Source: Alphaproteobacteria bacterium
Lineage (GTDB): Bacteria > Pseudomonadota > Alphaproteobacteria > Rhodobacterales > Rhodobacteraceae
Direction: 5' to 3'
Assembly (NCBI GenBank): GCA_030433335.1
Contig: JAUILL010000001.1
Location: 124,001 to 188,000, forward strand
DNA length: 64,000 nt
The position numbers were made by a program, and so were the translations under genes. The notes beneath the pieces were generated by a model. The model saw only the letters and a program-made list of their open reading frames with translations, had not been told where the DNA came from and searched no databases. Each line of letters starts with the position of its first letter. The stretch's first letter is position 1. This document shows positions 26,846 through 35,851 of the stretch, piece after piece.

Positions 26846-27925
26846 TTACGCGCAAAGCGGGAGCCTGAGTTGTTCCTTAGGCGCACGCATCTTCATCAGC
26901 AACCGCGTTTCATGGGCGCGCAAAAAGGGACGTGCCAACGGCCCGAAGCTGGATAAACCTTGCGACATAAAATGCGGAAAAATATCCAGCATTTCCCTCT
27001 TTGCATCGGGAGTCAGCAGATCCCAAGCCTTGTCTCCCGGATGAAAACTCTCGCTCGGCATGCTCTCGGCAAAGACGATTTCATGGCGATCAAAAAGCAG
27101 GTGCACATAGGTGACCGTGCCGCCATTTTGTAAGGTGACGTCGCGTCCATTGACCAAGTGTTTTGCCGCCGCCAACCCTTCGTCAATCCCGCAGGTCAGA
27201 GTGACATCCCATCCAGCAAGCAAAACACGGTGCTGCTGAGAGAGTTTGATCGGGCGTGTATTCCCCAATGCGCCGGCCTCAAAGCAGACAGGCGCCAGAG
27301 CTCCGGTCGCAAACACTTCGCGCGACCCGATCCAACGAAGCGGCTGAAACCCGTGATCCATCGTCTGGATCAGATCTCCGGGCGTCAAGCTCTCGACAGG
27401 GCGCTGGCCCTCTGCCGTTTCGATCAGCGTGCCTGATGTAAAGCACATGGCGTAGTCCCATGTCGCCCGTGTCGATGACATGCCCGCCCACGTCCCCGTG
27501 ACATAGGAGTCAAGCGAGAGCGATCGGATGCCCGTCGCGTCGAGTTGGTCCTGATAGGCGTTCTGACTGGAATAGGGCGCCCAGAAGGTGTAGCCGTTGG
27601 TATCCTGAAAGATTGCCACCGGCATTGTCGCGGTGGTCCCGTCAACAAATGTCACGGTCGCGTTGTATTGGGCAATCGCGTCAAAGGTTAGCAGGTACTG
27701 ACCGTCGACATAGAACTGGTCGTTGTGAAGGTTGTTGTCCTGATCGTATTCCGCGACTGGATCATTCGCTGGCGAGATCGAGACGAAGTTGTTCAGCAGG
27801 GGATTGCCTTCGCCTCCGACGTTCAAGCCGACAAGCGCCGCGCCATTTTCCGCGTCCTGATTGCCTTCGGTCGGGTCGATGACCGCATATTGACCCAAGT
27901 AGATCGCGTTGAATGTGTTCGCCAT
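26846..27925 (-). CDS. Hint-domain protein (second of a tandem pair)
   Basis: 359 aa, upstream paralogue of the gene ending at 25615, separated by 94 bp. N-terminal domain with NTFNAIYLGQYAVIDPTEG; the Hint domain opens with Cys of CFTSGTLIET, then RPVESLTPGDLIQT and an SQQHRVLL block. There is no signal peptide, so export (if any) would be by a type I or other leaderless route; proteins of this family are often found with RTX-like domains, which are absent here. A clear paralogous duplication, with both copies apparently intact. Confidence 0.82.
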   Translation of the reverse strand: MANTFNAIYLGQYAVIDPTEGNQDAENGAALVGLNVGGEGNPLLNNFVSISPANDPVAEYDQDNNLHNDQFYVDGQYLLTFDAIAQYNATVTFVDGTTATMPVAIFQDTNGYTFWAPYSSQNAYQDQLDATGIRSLSLDSYVTGTWAGMSSTRATWDYAMCFTSGTLIETAEGQRPVESLTPGDLIQTMDHGFQPLRWIGSREVFATGALAPVCFEAGALGNTRPIKLSQQHRVLLAGWDVTLTCGIDEGLAAAKHLVNGRDVTLQNGGTVTYVHLLFDRHEIVFAESMPSESFHPGDKAWDLLTPDAKREMLDIFPHFMSQGLSSFGPLARPFLRAHETRLLMKMRAPKEQLRLPLCA

Positions 27926-28042
27926 TTTGCTCGCTCGGAAAGAGACTGACTCTTTGTTTAGAGAGCAAATTTACAGGGTGATCATTAAATATGAGAGAAC
28001 GGAATTCTGATGTGTCCTGAGGGAACTAGGATACGTCCTTAA

Positions 28043-28081
28043 GACAGAAAACGCCGCCAAACCCAGGGGGCTGGCGGCGTT
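28043..28081 (-). terminator. Terminator of the corrinoid/methyltransferase operon
   Basis: Reading the minus strand, a stem AACGCCGCCA pairs with TGGCGGCGTT (28081-28072 with 28059-28050) and is followed by TTCTGTCTT. It lies about 25 nt after the corrinoid protein stop codon. Confidence 0.8.
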
Positions 28082-28105
28082 CTGGTGATTAAGTATCTGG
28101 AAAAC

Positions 28106-28804
28106 TCAGGCGTTCATCTGGTTGTGACGACGCGCGATGAAGTCTTTCGCCATGTCAACGGCAACAGCCGCGTCACGGCAGTAACCGTCAGCGCCGATCG
28201 CTTTGCCGAACTCTTCGTTCAGGGGCGCACCGCCGACCAGAACGATGTAGTCGTCACGGATGCCTTTTTCAGACAGGGTGTCGATCACAACCTTCATGTA
28301 AGGCATGGTGGTGGTCAGCAGGGCCGACATGCCGAGGATGTCGGGTTTCTCGGTTTCCAGCGCTTCGAGGTAGGCTTCAACGGCGTTGTTGATGCCCATA
28401 TCGACCACTTCAAAGCCTGCGCCTTCCATCATCATGGCAACCAGGTTTTTGCCAATGTCGTGGATGTCGCCTTTGACGGTGCCGATCACCATTTTGCCCA
28501 TGCGGGGCGCGCCGGTTTCGGCCAGCAGGGGCTTCAGGATCGCCATGCCGCCCTTCATCGCGTTCGCGGCCAGCAGAACTTCGGGAACGAACAGGATGCC
28601 GTCGCGGAAGTCGTGGCCCACGATGGTCATGCCAGCGACCAGCGCTTTGGTCAGAATGTCGTAAGGAGCCCAACCGCGTTCGAGCAGAATGTTTACGGCC
28701 TCTTCGATCTCTTCTTTGAGACCGTCATAGAGGTCGTCCATCATCTGTTCGACCAGTTCCTCGTCATTCAGTTCCGAGAGGATGATGTCGTCTTCTTCCG
28801 ACAT
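28106..28804 (-). CDS. Corrinoid (B12-binding) methyl-carrier protein, MtbC/MetH-like
   Basis: 232 aa. An N-terminal helical cap domain (about 12-100, KALVAGMTIVGHDFRDG, LFVPEVLLAANAMKGG) precedes a Rossmann cobalamin-binding domain with the lower axial ligand His115 in GDIHDIGKN, followed by LGMSALLTTTMPYM and VLVGGAP. Such proteins carry a methyl group on cobalamin between two methyltransferases. Upstream on the same strand lies a homocysteine methyltransferase, so together they resemble two of the modules of a split MetH. The pterin-dependent module is not in the window. Confidence 0.92.
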   Translation of the reverse strand: MSEEDDIILSELNDEELVEQMMDDLYDGLKEEIEEAVNILLERGWAPYDILTKALVAGMTIVGHDFRDGILFVPEVLLAANAMKGGMAILKPLLAETGAPRMGKMVIGTVKGDIHDIGKNLVAMMMEGAGFEVVDMGINNAVEAYLEALETEKPDILGMSALLTTTMPYMKVVIDTLSEKGIRDDYIVLVGGAPLNEEFGKAIGADGYCRDAAVAVDMAKDFIARRHNQMNA

Positions 28805-28929
28805 GGCGCGTATCCTTGCAAAGAGATGGAGCCCGAAGGCACTGCGATTTTCTTTGGTTTTACAGTCATAAAACTGTGATCGGGCTGCGCATTTACGACA
28901 CTCCCGATCACAGCACCGACCAAACAGTA

Positions 28930-29946
28930 TTAGGTACGGCGGCGGCTGCGACGCGAGCGGGCAGGGGCATCGCTCTGGTCACCGGTTCCGTCGCTCGCCG
29001 ACGAGAATCCGCCCATCTTCTCGGCGATATCCTCAAGGGTCGGGCGCGGGCCTTTGGGTGTGCTTTCCAGAGCGGCGCGCATGGCGGCCAGATGCTCGGG
29101 CATGGTACCACAGCACCCGCCGATGATGCGAGCGCCCATGTCCCGTGCCAGCACAGCGTACTGAGCCATCAGCTCGGGGGTGCCGTCGTAGTGAATGTGG
29201 CCGTCGTGGTATTTGGGAATGCCTGCGTTGCCCTTGGCGATCACGGGGATCTCGGTTCCGGTGGCGACAAAGCCAGCCACGGTGCGCAGCAGATCCGCCG
29301 CGCCAACGCCGCAGTTCGCGCCAAAGGCCATTGGTTTGTTGTCGAGACCATTCACCATATCGACCATCGACTGGCTGGTGACGCCCATCATGGTGCGACC
29401 TGCGGTGTCAAAGCTCATGGTGCCACACCAAGGCATGCCCGCCAGAGCAAAGGCTTCGGCAGCCGCTTTGTATTCTTCGGGGGCAGAAATCGTTTCCAGC
29501 CACAGAACGTCCGCGCCGCCTTCTTTCAGGCCCTCGGCCTGTTCGTGGAACATCTCGACCGCAGCTGCGTGGGTCAGGGGGCCCATGGGTTCAAAAATCT
29601 CGCCAGTCGGACCGACAGAGCCCGCGACGATCACAGGGCGACCCGCGGCATCCGCCACTTCGCGTCCCAATTCAGCGGCCAGACGGTTCAGTTCGCGCAC
29701 GCGGTTTTCAGCGTTGTGTAGTTTCAGACGCGAAGCGTTGCCGCCGAACGAGTTGGTCAGAAAGATGTCGCTGCCCGCATTAACCGCGAGGCTATAGAGC
29801 TTCTTGATCTTCTCGGGCTCGTCCGCGTTCCACAACTCGGGCGCATCGCCAGAGGACAGGCCCATGTTGAACAGGTTGGTGCCAGTCGCACCATCGGCCA
29901 TCAGCCAGTCACGTTCGGAAAGCAGTTTGGTCAGCGCATCGGTCAT
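28930..29946 (-). CDS. bmt: Homocysteine S-methyltransferase (split MetH/BHMT type)
   Basis: 338 aa. TIM-barrel homocysteine methyltransferase with MADGATGTNLF, the zinc Cys of FGANCGVG and the Cys pair of IGGCCGTMPEH. It is annotated in relatives as betaine--homocysteine S-methyltransferase, but the neighbouring corrinoid protein makes a methylcobalamin-dependent methionine synthase module more likely. The C-terminal 40 residues are a low-complexity basic tail (SRRSRRRT) outside the domain. A 125-nt gap separates it from the corrinoid gene. Confidence 0.9.
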   Translation of the reverse strand: MTDALTKLLSERDWLMADGATGTNLFNMGLSSGDAPELWNADEPEKIKKLYSLAVNAGSDIFLTNSFGGNASRLKLHNAENRVRELNRLAAELGREVADAAGRPVIVAGSVGPTGEIFEPMGPLTHAAAVEMFHEQAEGLKEGGADVLWLETISAPEEYKAAAEAFALAGMPWCGTMSFDTAGRTMMGVTSQSMVDMVNGLDNKPMAFGANCGVGAADLLRTVAGFVATGTEIPVIAKGNAGIPKYHDGHIHYDGTPELMAQYAVLARDMGARIIGGCCGTMPEHLAAMRAALESTPKGPRPTLEDIAEKMGGFSSASDGTGDQSDAPARSRRSRRRT

Positions 29947-30093
29947 GGTGTCTTCCTGTCTCTACGTCGCCAGCCGAAGACCACACCGTGATCCTCGGCC
30001 CATTACGATTCCCTCATAAACACCATGAGTGCTCCGCTGCCAGACCGGAAAACGACATTTCCGTTAGAAAGCCGATATTCTTTTACCGTCGTG

Positions 30094-30420
30094 TCAGTTG
30101 CCGTTTTCGATCTTTTCGCGCGCGCTCGCTTCACTCAACGACATGTGTGCTGCAATCGTGGCCGAAGACACGGCAGCTTCAAGATCCACACTCAAACGAT
30201 CCAGCAGAGCATCCGCCCCAGACAAAGACGCGTGTCCGGCGATCTGGTCATGAACGATCTTGTTCACATAGGCTTCGGCCTCTTCGCCCGTTTTGCCAAG
30301 GATATCTGCAGCCCACGCCGCCATCATCCGGTTGCGCAGGGACGACACCCGAAAGGCCTTTTCTTCCTCGTAGGCTGCCTTGGTCTCGAACGCACGTTCA
30401 CGGTCTTCGAAAATCGACAT
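30094..30420 (-). CDS. F1-ATPase inhibitor, zeta subunit (DUF1476)
   Basis: 108 aa. Starts with the family-typical FEDRERAFE-K segment followed by FRVSSLRNRMMAAWAA and a four-helix body (AYVNKIVHDQIAGH). The alphaproteobacterial zeta subunit inserts its N-terminus into F1 and blocks ATP hydrolysis. Single gene, divergent from purC across a 162-bp region with a near-perfect 20-bp palindrome. Confidence 0.92.
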   Translation of the reverse strand: MSIFEDRERAFETKAAYEEEKAFRVSSLRNRMMAAWAADILGKTGEEAEAYVNKIVHDQIAGHASLSGADALLDRLSVDLEAAVSSATIAAHMSLSEASAREKIENGN

Positions 30421-30444
30421 GAATTCCTCCTCGTTTGGTGATCT

Positions 30445-30464
30445 GACGCTAGCATGTTAGCGTC
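30445..30464. promoter_or_regulatory. 20-bp near-perfect palindrome upstream of purC
   Basis: GACGCTA and TAGCGTC flank a GCATGT centre; only one position departs from perfect dyad symmetry. It lies between the divergent starts of the zeta inhibitor (25 nt from its ATG) and purC. It is a candidate operator. No known regulator was matched. Confidence 0.5.
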
Positions 30465-30582
30465 GGTCAGTCGCCTGACTGCAGGGATAGGTTCACCCCC
30501 GTCTTGCGACATTCCGAGGCTTGCTCTATGAGGGCGCTTTAAGGCCCTTGTTCGGGCCAATATCAGGAGACCGACACAGCTC

Positions 30583-31341
30583 ATGGCACGGCGCACGAAA
30601 ATCTACGAAGGCAAGGCGAAAATTCTGTACGAAGGCCCCGAGCCGGGCACCATCGTTCAGTATTTCAAAGACGACGCCACCGCTTTCAATGCCGAGAAGA
30701 AGGACGTGATCGACGGCAAGGGCGTGTTGAACAACCGTCTGTCCGAGTTCTTTATGACCGGCCTGAATAACATCGGTGTCCCGACGCACTTCCTGCGTCG
30801 TCTGAACATGCGCGAACAGCTTTGCCGTTCCTGCGAGATCATTCCGCTGGAAGTGATCGTCCGCAACTACGCAGCCGGTTCGCTGTCAAAGCGCTTGGGG
30901 ATTGAAGAGGGCACGCCGCTGCCCCGTCCCATCGTTGAATATTGCTACAAGGACGACAAGCTGGGTGACCCGCTGGTCACCGAAGAGCACATTGCGGCCT
31001 TTGGTTGGGCCAGCCAGCAGGACATGGACGACATCGTCAGCCTCGCGCTGCGCGTCAACGACTTCATGTCGGGCGTGATGATGGCCGTCGGCATTCGTCT
31101 GGTGGACTTCAAGATCGAAATCGGTCGCGTCTACGAAGGTGACTTCCAGCGTCTGGTTGTGGCGGATGAAATCAGCCCCGACAGCTGCCGCCTGTGGGAC
31201 ATCAAGACCGGCCAGAAGCTGGACAAAGACGTGTTCCGCCGCGATCTGGGCAGCCTGACCGACGCGTACGCCGAAGTCGCCCGCCGTCTGGGCATCATGC
31301 CCGAGAGCGGCAACGGCACCGGCCCTGTAGCCGTCAACTAA
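30583..31341 (+). CDS. purC: SAICAR synthase PurC
   Basis: 252 aa. [41 protein letters not shown] and the DFKIEIGRV stretch are all typical. It joins CAIR and aspartate with ATP to make SAICAR. An AGGAG site lies 7-12 nt upstream. A small GGCCC/GGGCC hairpin (30543-30558) sits in the leader. It is followed by a hairpin, then purS. Confidence 0.96.
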   Translation: MARRTKIYEGKAKILYEGPEPGTIVQYFKDDATAFNAEKKDVIDGKGVLNNRLSEFFMTGLNNIGVPTHFLRRLNMREQLCRSCEIIPLEVIVRNYAAGSLSKRLGIEEGTPLPRPIVEYCYKDDKLGDPLVTEEHIAAFGWASQQDMDDIVSLALRVNDFMSGVMMAVGIRLVDFKIEIGRVYEGDFQRLVVADEISPDSCRLWDIKTGQKLDKDVFRRDLGSLTDAYAEVARRLGIMPESGNGTGPVAVN

Positions 31342-31347
31342 TACCGG

Positions 31348-31378
31348 TGGCGCTGCGGACCTCTGCAGCGCCATTTGA
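31348..31378 (+). terminator. Hairpin between purC and purS
   Basis: Perfect 9-bp stem TGGCGCTGC/GCAGCGCCA with an 8-nt loop, followed by TTTGACTTT. It may terminate or attenuate transcription between purC and purSQ. Confidence 0.65.
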
Positions 31379-31433
31379 CTTTACCATAGACTGACGGGGC
31401 CATGCCCCCTAGCGACATGCCGAGGAGACTGCC

Positions 31434-31664
31434 ATGAAGGCGCGCGTTCATGTGATGCTGAAAGAAGGGGTTCTGGACCCGCAAGGCGAGGCTGTACGCC
31501 ACGCTCTTGGTGCATTGGGCTTTGACGGCGTTGGCGGTGTGCGTCAGGGCAAAGTGATCGAACTGGATCTGCCCGAAGGCACCACCGAAGAGACCGTGAC
31601 CCAGATGTGCGAACAGCTGCTGGCGAACACCGTGATCGAAAAGTACGAGATCGAGCTGGTCTGA
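31434..31664 (+). CDS. purS: FGAM synthase subunit PurS
   Basis: 76 aa, standard Pur[21 protein letters not shown], the [13 protein letters not shown] strand and [11 protein letters not shown]-terminus. It bridges PurL and PurQ in the three-subunit FGAM synthase. The stop codon shares one base with the purQ ATG (TGATG). purL is not next in the window. Confidence 0.95.
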   Translation: MKARVHVMLKEGVLDPQGEAVRHALGALGFDGVGGVRQGKVIELDLPEGTTEETVTQMCEQLLANTVIEKYEIELV

Positions 31665-32332
31665 TGCGCGCAGCAGTCATCACCTTTCCCGGATCGAACT
31701 GTGACCGCGATCTTGCGGTCGCGTTCGAAAGCGCCGGCGCGGATGTGGTCCGCGTCTGGCACAAGGATGCAGAGCTGCCCGCAAATGTCGACGTGATCGG
31801 CATCCCTGGCGGCTTCTCGTTCGGTGATTACCTGCGTTGCGGCGCGATTGCGGCGAACTCGCCCATCTGCCGTGCCGTTGTCGATCACGCGAACCGTGGC
31901 GGTTATGTGCTTGGGATTTGTAACGGTTTTCAGGTGCTGACCGAGACCCGTCTGGTTCCCGGCGCCCTGATCCGCAACACCAACCTCAAGTTCGTGTGCA
32001 AGCCTGTTGGCCTGAAGGTCGAGAATGCGGAAACCGATTTCACCCGCGGCTACGCGGCTGGCGCTGAAATCACCATCCCCGTCGCGCACCATGATGGCAA
32101 CTACCGTGCCGACGACGAGCTGCTTGCGCGGCTGCAGGGCGAAGGTCAGGTGGCGTTCACCTACACCGACAACCCCAATGGCGCGGCTGGCGACATCGCT
32201 GGTGTCTTCTCCGAGAACCGCCGCGTTCTGGGAATGATGCCGCACCCCGAGCGGGCCATCGAGCCTTTGCAAGGAAGTGCCGATGGACAAGCGCTTTTCC
32301 GCACATTGATCGAAGGCTTTGTGACCGCCTGA
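31664..32332 (+). CDS. purQ: FGAM synthase glutaminase subunit PurQ
   Basis: 222 aa from the ATG at 31664; an upstream in-frame start lies within purS. Class I glutamine amidotransferase: [24 protein letters not shown], nucleophile Cys in [10 protein letters not shown], and the His/Glu pair in [11 protein letters not shown]. It supplies ammonia from glutamine to PurL. Confidence 0.96.
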   Translation: MRAAVITFPGSNCDRDLAVAFESAGADVVRVWHKDAELPANVDVIGIPGGFSFGDYLRCGAIAANSPICRAVVDHANRGGYVLGICNGFQVLTETRLVPGALIRNTNLKFVCKPVGLKVENAETDFTRGYAAGAEITIPVAHHDGNYRADDELLARLQGEGQVAFTYTDNPNGAAGDIAGVFSENRRVLGMMPHPERAIEPLQGSADGQALFRTLIEGFVTA

Positions 32333-32368
32333 CTTGAGGCTCACGAGGGCTTGGCTTAATCTCTGGGC

Positions 32369-34132
32369 ATGAAACAAGCCGCTCGGACAAAACCACGTTC
32401 CTTGCGTCACCGCAAACGGGTCTGGATGACCCGCTTTGCGGTGGCGCTTTTGCTTTTGGTGGCTGTCGGTATCGTCTGGGGCACCAAGATCTGGCTGACC
32501 TCCCGTTTCATTGAAACCACACAAAACAGGGCCGAAGTGCGTCTGGCTCTGTATTCCGGCCAGCTGCTTAGTGAGCTGCGCCGCAACGCGATTGTGCCTC
32601 AGCTTCTGGCGCGCGATCCGTCGTTGATCGGGGCTCTGAATTCTTCCGACTTCTCGCGCAGTTCCCAGCGGCTGATTTCATTCGTCGACGAGATCGGGGC
32701 TGCCTCGTTGATGCTCCTGGATCGCGATGGCCGCACCGTTGCCGCGACGGCTCGCGAGCGCCTTGGAAGCACCCATCGAAACGCAAACTATTTTGTAGAG
32801 GCTCTGCGCTCCAACGGCACTGTCTTTACCAAGACGATGCGTCCGACCGGAGCCTTTGTCTTTGCCTACTCCCGCCGGATCGAAGAGGGCGGCGTGCCCA
32901 TCGGGGTGATTGTGGTCGAGGCTGATCTAGGTAAGTTCGAGAGCGCTTGGGCTGGCATCACCGACGCGGTGATTGTCACAGATAGCGAAGGCCAGATCAT
33001 CTTGGCCACCGAGCCGAAATGGCGCGGGCTGAGCGAAGACAGCGCTTTGGAGCGGCAGCCTGCAACCACGGCGATCGAGCGTGCTCTTCAGGCGACCGCT
33101 GAGTGGACTGGCGACGTAAACGATGTCTATTTGCGCGGTGAGGCGGTGATGCGTCTTGCCGGACGCATCCCGTTTCGGGGCTGGAACATCGTCACATACA
33201 CCAATTACTCGAGCGTTCGCGAGAAAGTGAACGGCGTTCTGGCGCTGGAAATCATGGGGTTTGCGATCGTTCTGGCGCTGGCCTTCTATTTCCTAAGCCG
33301 TAAAAACGCGACGCGGGTCGTGTTGGTGCAGCGCGAAAGTGCCGAACTGCGGGCGCTGAACCTGCGCCTCCAGCGCGAGATTGCGGAGCGCGAACGGGTG
33401 CAGGAAACGCTTGCTGTGACCGAACAATCACTGGCGCAATCGTCGAAACTGGCGGCCTTGGGCGAGATGTCCGCCGCCGTCAGCCACGAATTGAACCAGC
33501 CGCTTGCCGCGATGAAAACCTACTTGGCGGGCGCCCGACTGCTGCTGAGCCGGAACCGCGCCGAAGAAGCCTTGGCCTCGATCCAACGGATCGACGATCT
33601 GATCGAGCGGATGGGCGCGATCACCAAGCAGTTGAAATCCTATGCCCGCAAAGGCTCTGACCAGCTCCAGCCCGTTGATATGAAACAGGCTTTGTCCTCT
33701 GCCTTGTCCATGATGGAGCCCCAACTTCGGCAGGGGCGTGTGCGTCTGGAAAAAGCAGTCCCCGAGAACCCTGTGGTCGTCATGGGCGATCGGGTCCGGA
33801 TCGAGCAAGTGATGATCAACCTCATCCGAAATGCGCTTGATGCGGTCGGTGGGCAATCCGACCCCCGCGTCGATGTGCTGCTTAGTGCTGGCGAGACCGC
33901 GACCCTGACCGTGCGGGACAACGGGCACGGGATCGAAGACCTCGATGAACTGTTCGAACCCTTTTATACCACCAAACAGCCCGGCGAAGGCGTTGGCCTT
34001 GGCCTCGCGATCTCTTCGGGGATTGTCTCTGACCTTGGCGGGCGCCTGACGGCGCGCAATGCCGAAGGCGGGGGGGCTGTATTTGAAATGCAACTACCTA
34101 TCTACCTCGAAGATATTGAAGCCGCGGAGTAA
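32369..34132 (+). CDS. dctB: DctB-like C4-dicarboxylate sensor histidine kinase
   Basis: 587 aa. TM helix about 24-43, a periplasmic PAS/Cache sensor (about 45-285), second TM about 290-310, a coiled coil, then HisKA with His373 (AVSHELNQPLAAMKTYLAGA) and HATPase (IRNALDAV, DNGHGIE, GVGLGLAIS). The SHELNQPL motif is typical of DctB/NtrB-type kinases. It probably signals to the DctD-like protein encoded 3 nt downstream. No dicarboxylate transporter gene is adjacent in the window, so the ligand assignment rests on homology. Confidence 0.9.
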   Translation: MKQAARTKPRSLRHRKRVWMTRFAVALLLLVAVGIVWGTKIWLTSRFIETTQNRAEVRLALYSGQLLSELRRNAIVPQLLARDPSLIGALNSSDFSRSSQRLISFVDEIGAASLMLLDRDGRTVAATARERLGSTHRNANYFVEALRSNGTVFTKTMRPTGAFVFAYSRRIEEGGVPIGVIVVEADLGKFESAWAGITDAVIVTDSEGQIILATEPKWRGLSEDSALERQPATTAIERALQATAEWTGDVNDVYLRGEAVMRLAGRIPFRGWNIVTYTNYSSVREKVNGVLALEIMGFAIVLALAFYFLSRKNATRVVLVQRESAELRALNLRLQREIAERERVQETLAVTEQSLAQSSKLAALGEMSAAVSHELNQPLAAMKTYLAGARLLLSRNRAEEALASIQRIDDLIERMGAITKQLKSYARKGSDQLQPVDMKQALSSALSMMEPQLRQGRVRLEKAVPENPVVVMGDRVRIEQVMINLIRNALDAVGGQSDPRVDVLLSAGETATLTVRDNGHGIEDLDELFEPFYTTKQPGEGVGLGLAISSGIVSDLGGRLTARNAEGGGAVFEMQLPIYLEDIEAAE

Positions 34133-34135
34133 ACC

Positions 34136-35470
34136 ATGTCGCAAGTGATGAAGATTGCCATTGTGGATGATGAACAGGATATGCGTCAGTCCATCAGCCA
34201 GTGGCTTGCTCTGTCTGGCTTCGACACAGAGACCTATCCCTCGGCTGAAGATGCATTGACCAAGATCGGGTCGGATTACCCCGGTATTGTGATTAGCGAT
34301 ATCAAGATGCCCGGAATGGGGGGCATGGGCCTGCTGAAAAAGCTGATGGGCAGTGACAGCAGCCTACCTGTGGTGATGATCACCGGCCATGGCGACGTGC
34401 CGATCGCGGTCGAGGCAATGCGCTTGGGCGCGTTCGACTTCCTTGAGAAACCATTCAATCCAGACAAGATGACAGAGATCGCCCGCAAGGCTCTAAACCA
34501 GCGTCGGCTTGTTCTGGACAACCGTGCGCTGCGCCGCGAACTGTCGGATGGGGCAGGGCTGATGAACAAGATCATCGGTACCGGTCCCGACATGACCCGT
34601 CTGAAAGAAGACATTCTGGATCTGGGTCAAGCGGATGGCCACGTGATGATTGATGGCGAAACCGGCACCGGCAAAACCTTGACCGCGCACGCGCTGCATG
34701 CGGTCGGCAGTCGGGCAGGGCGCAAGTTCGTACTATTGTCGTGCTCGGCCTTTGACGAAGATGCTCTGACCAAACGTCTTTTCGGCCCTATGCAGCCCGA
34801 GGACACCCAACTGCCCGCCGTCGAAGAGGCCCGTGGCGGCACGCTGGTGCTGGAGGATATCGAGACGCTGAGCGATGCGGCTCAGGCACGCCTCTTGTCC
34901 TTCATCAATGAACAAGGCACCCCGTCAGAGACCCGCATCATCGGCATCTGCAACATGCAAGAGCAGGGCAAAACCGTCGAGGACGCCCTGCGCAATGACT
35001 TGTTTTATCGTCTTGCAGCGCTCCGCATTACTTTGCCACCCCTGCGCAATCGGGGTGAAGATATTCTGACGCTATTTAACCGGCAGGCGGAACAGTTCGC
35101 GGATGAATATGGCTGCGATGCGCCCGAACCCAGCGCCCAAGAGGCCGCGCAACTCTTGCAGGCGCCTTGGCCCGGGAACGTGCGCCAACTGATTAACGTT
35201 GCAGAGCGTGCGGTATTGCAGTCGCGCCGAGGCTCTGGGACCATCGCCAGCTTGCTGATGGCGGACAACGATGACCTGCGTCCGGTGGTCACCACCGAGG
35301 GCAAACCGCTCAAGGAATATGTCGAAGCGTTCGAGCGGATGTTGATTGATAACACCATGCGCCGCCACAAAGGGTCGATCGCAAGCGTGATGGATGAACT
35401 CTGCCTTCCGCGCAGGACTCTTAACGAAAAGATGGCCAAATACGGTCTTCAGCGCGCCGATTATCTGTAA
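34136..35470 (+). CDS. dctD: DctD-like response regulator, GAFTGA loop missing
   Basis: 444 aa. Receiver with Asp55 (ISDIKMPGMGG), AAA+ domain with Walker A GETGTGKT (Lys180), arginine region FYRLAALRITLPPLRNR and a C-terminal Fis-type HTH (IASVMDELCLPRRTLNEKM). The GAFTGA loop that contacts sigma-54 should be near residues 217-228 but is replaced by PMQPEDTQLP, and Walker B reads LVLED rather than LFLDE. It therefore probably does not activate sigma-54 promoters in the classical way, similar to the sigma-70-acting NtrC of Rhodobacter capsulatus. Confidence 0.88.
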   Translation: MSQVMKIAIVDDEQDMRQSISQWLALSGFDTETYPSAEDALTKIGSDYPGIVISDIKMPGMGGMGLLKKLMGSDSSLPVVMITGHGDVPIAVEAMRLGAFDFLEKPFNPDKMTEIARKALNQRRLVLDNRALRRELSDGAGLMNKIIGTGPDMTRLKEDILDLGQADGHVMIDGETGTGKTLTAHALHAVGSRAGRKFVLLSCSAFDEDALTKRLFGPMQPEDTQLPAVEEARGGTLVLEDIETLSDAAQARLLSFINEQGTPSETRIIGICNMQEQGKTVEDALRNDLFYRLAALRITLPPLRNRGEDILTLFNRQAEQFADEYGCDAPEPSAQEAAQLLQAPWPGNVRQLINVAERAVLQSRRGSGTIASLLMADNDDLRPVVTTEGKPLKEYVEAFERMLIDNTMRRHKGSIASVMDELCLPRRTLNEKMAKYGLQRADYL

Positions 35471-35851
35471 GCGACCCGGATAAAGCCATTTTCTTCATTG
35501 TCTTTTCGGGAAATTCGCCTTTATGGTGATAGAACAGGCGTTTTAAAGCGTCCTGAACAGATTTCTCGTCATTAAGGCCGCGCGCCAAAAGAGCCGCCCT
35601 TTTTGACGGTCGAGCTTCGGACTTCACCAGTCCAGAGAAATAGCCCGACACGCGACAAGCGGCGGGCCATAAACATGGCGCCTAAGGCGTCGGAGAAGAA
35701 CCGCGATGAAACGCGCAAACGTAAGTTTAGTTAAGTGTAAGGCGCAGATTGCGCCTGCTCTTTGCGCGTCTCCCCTCGCCCTGACAACACACAAGACCAC
35801 CGCGCGCGTCCGGCATGTCCCGGACCCCGTTGGGCTGTGCAAAGAGATCCC
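35471..35851. other. Long leader region of rne
   Basis: 381 bp between dctD and the rne start with no convincing gene; a 76-codon minus-strand frame here overlaps dctD and shows no family pattern. It probably holds the rne promoter and a long 5' untranslated region, as in other bacteria where RNase E controls its own leader. A short perfect hairpin sits at 35740-35756. Confidence 0.55.
35740..35756 (+). other. Perfect hairpin in the rne leader
   Basis: AGGCGCA and TGCGCCT separated by GAT form a 7-bp stem about 95 nt upstream of the rne ATG. It could be a structural element for RNase E autoregulation (inference). Confidence 0.45.

Noticed and set aside
26752..26886. N-terminal extension of the downstream Hint gene
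   Set aside because: The extra 45 codons lack similarity to the paralogue and run into the stop region of the upstream Hint gene; the GTG at 26751 gives the matching start.
29947..30093. Possible SAM, SAH or cobalamin riboswitch before the homocysteine methyltransferase
   Set aside because: Read on the minus strand, no B12 box or SAM-II/SAH core motif could be recognised; a covariance-model search would settle it.
35421..35651. 76-codon minus-strand frame downstream of dctD
   Set aside because: It overlaps the dctD end, has no visible ribosome site and no family similarity; left as non-coding leader of rne.
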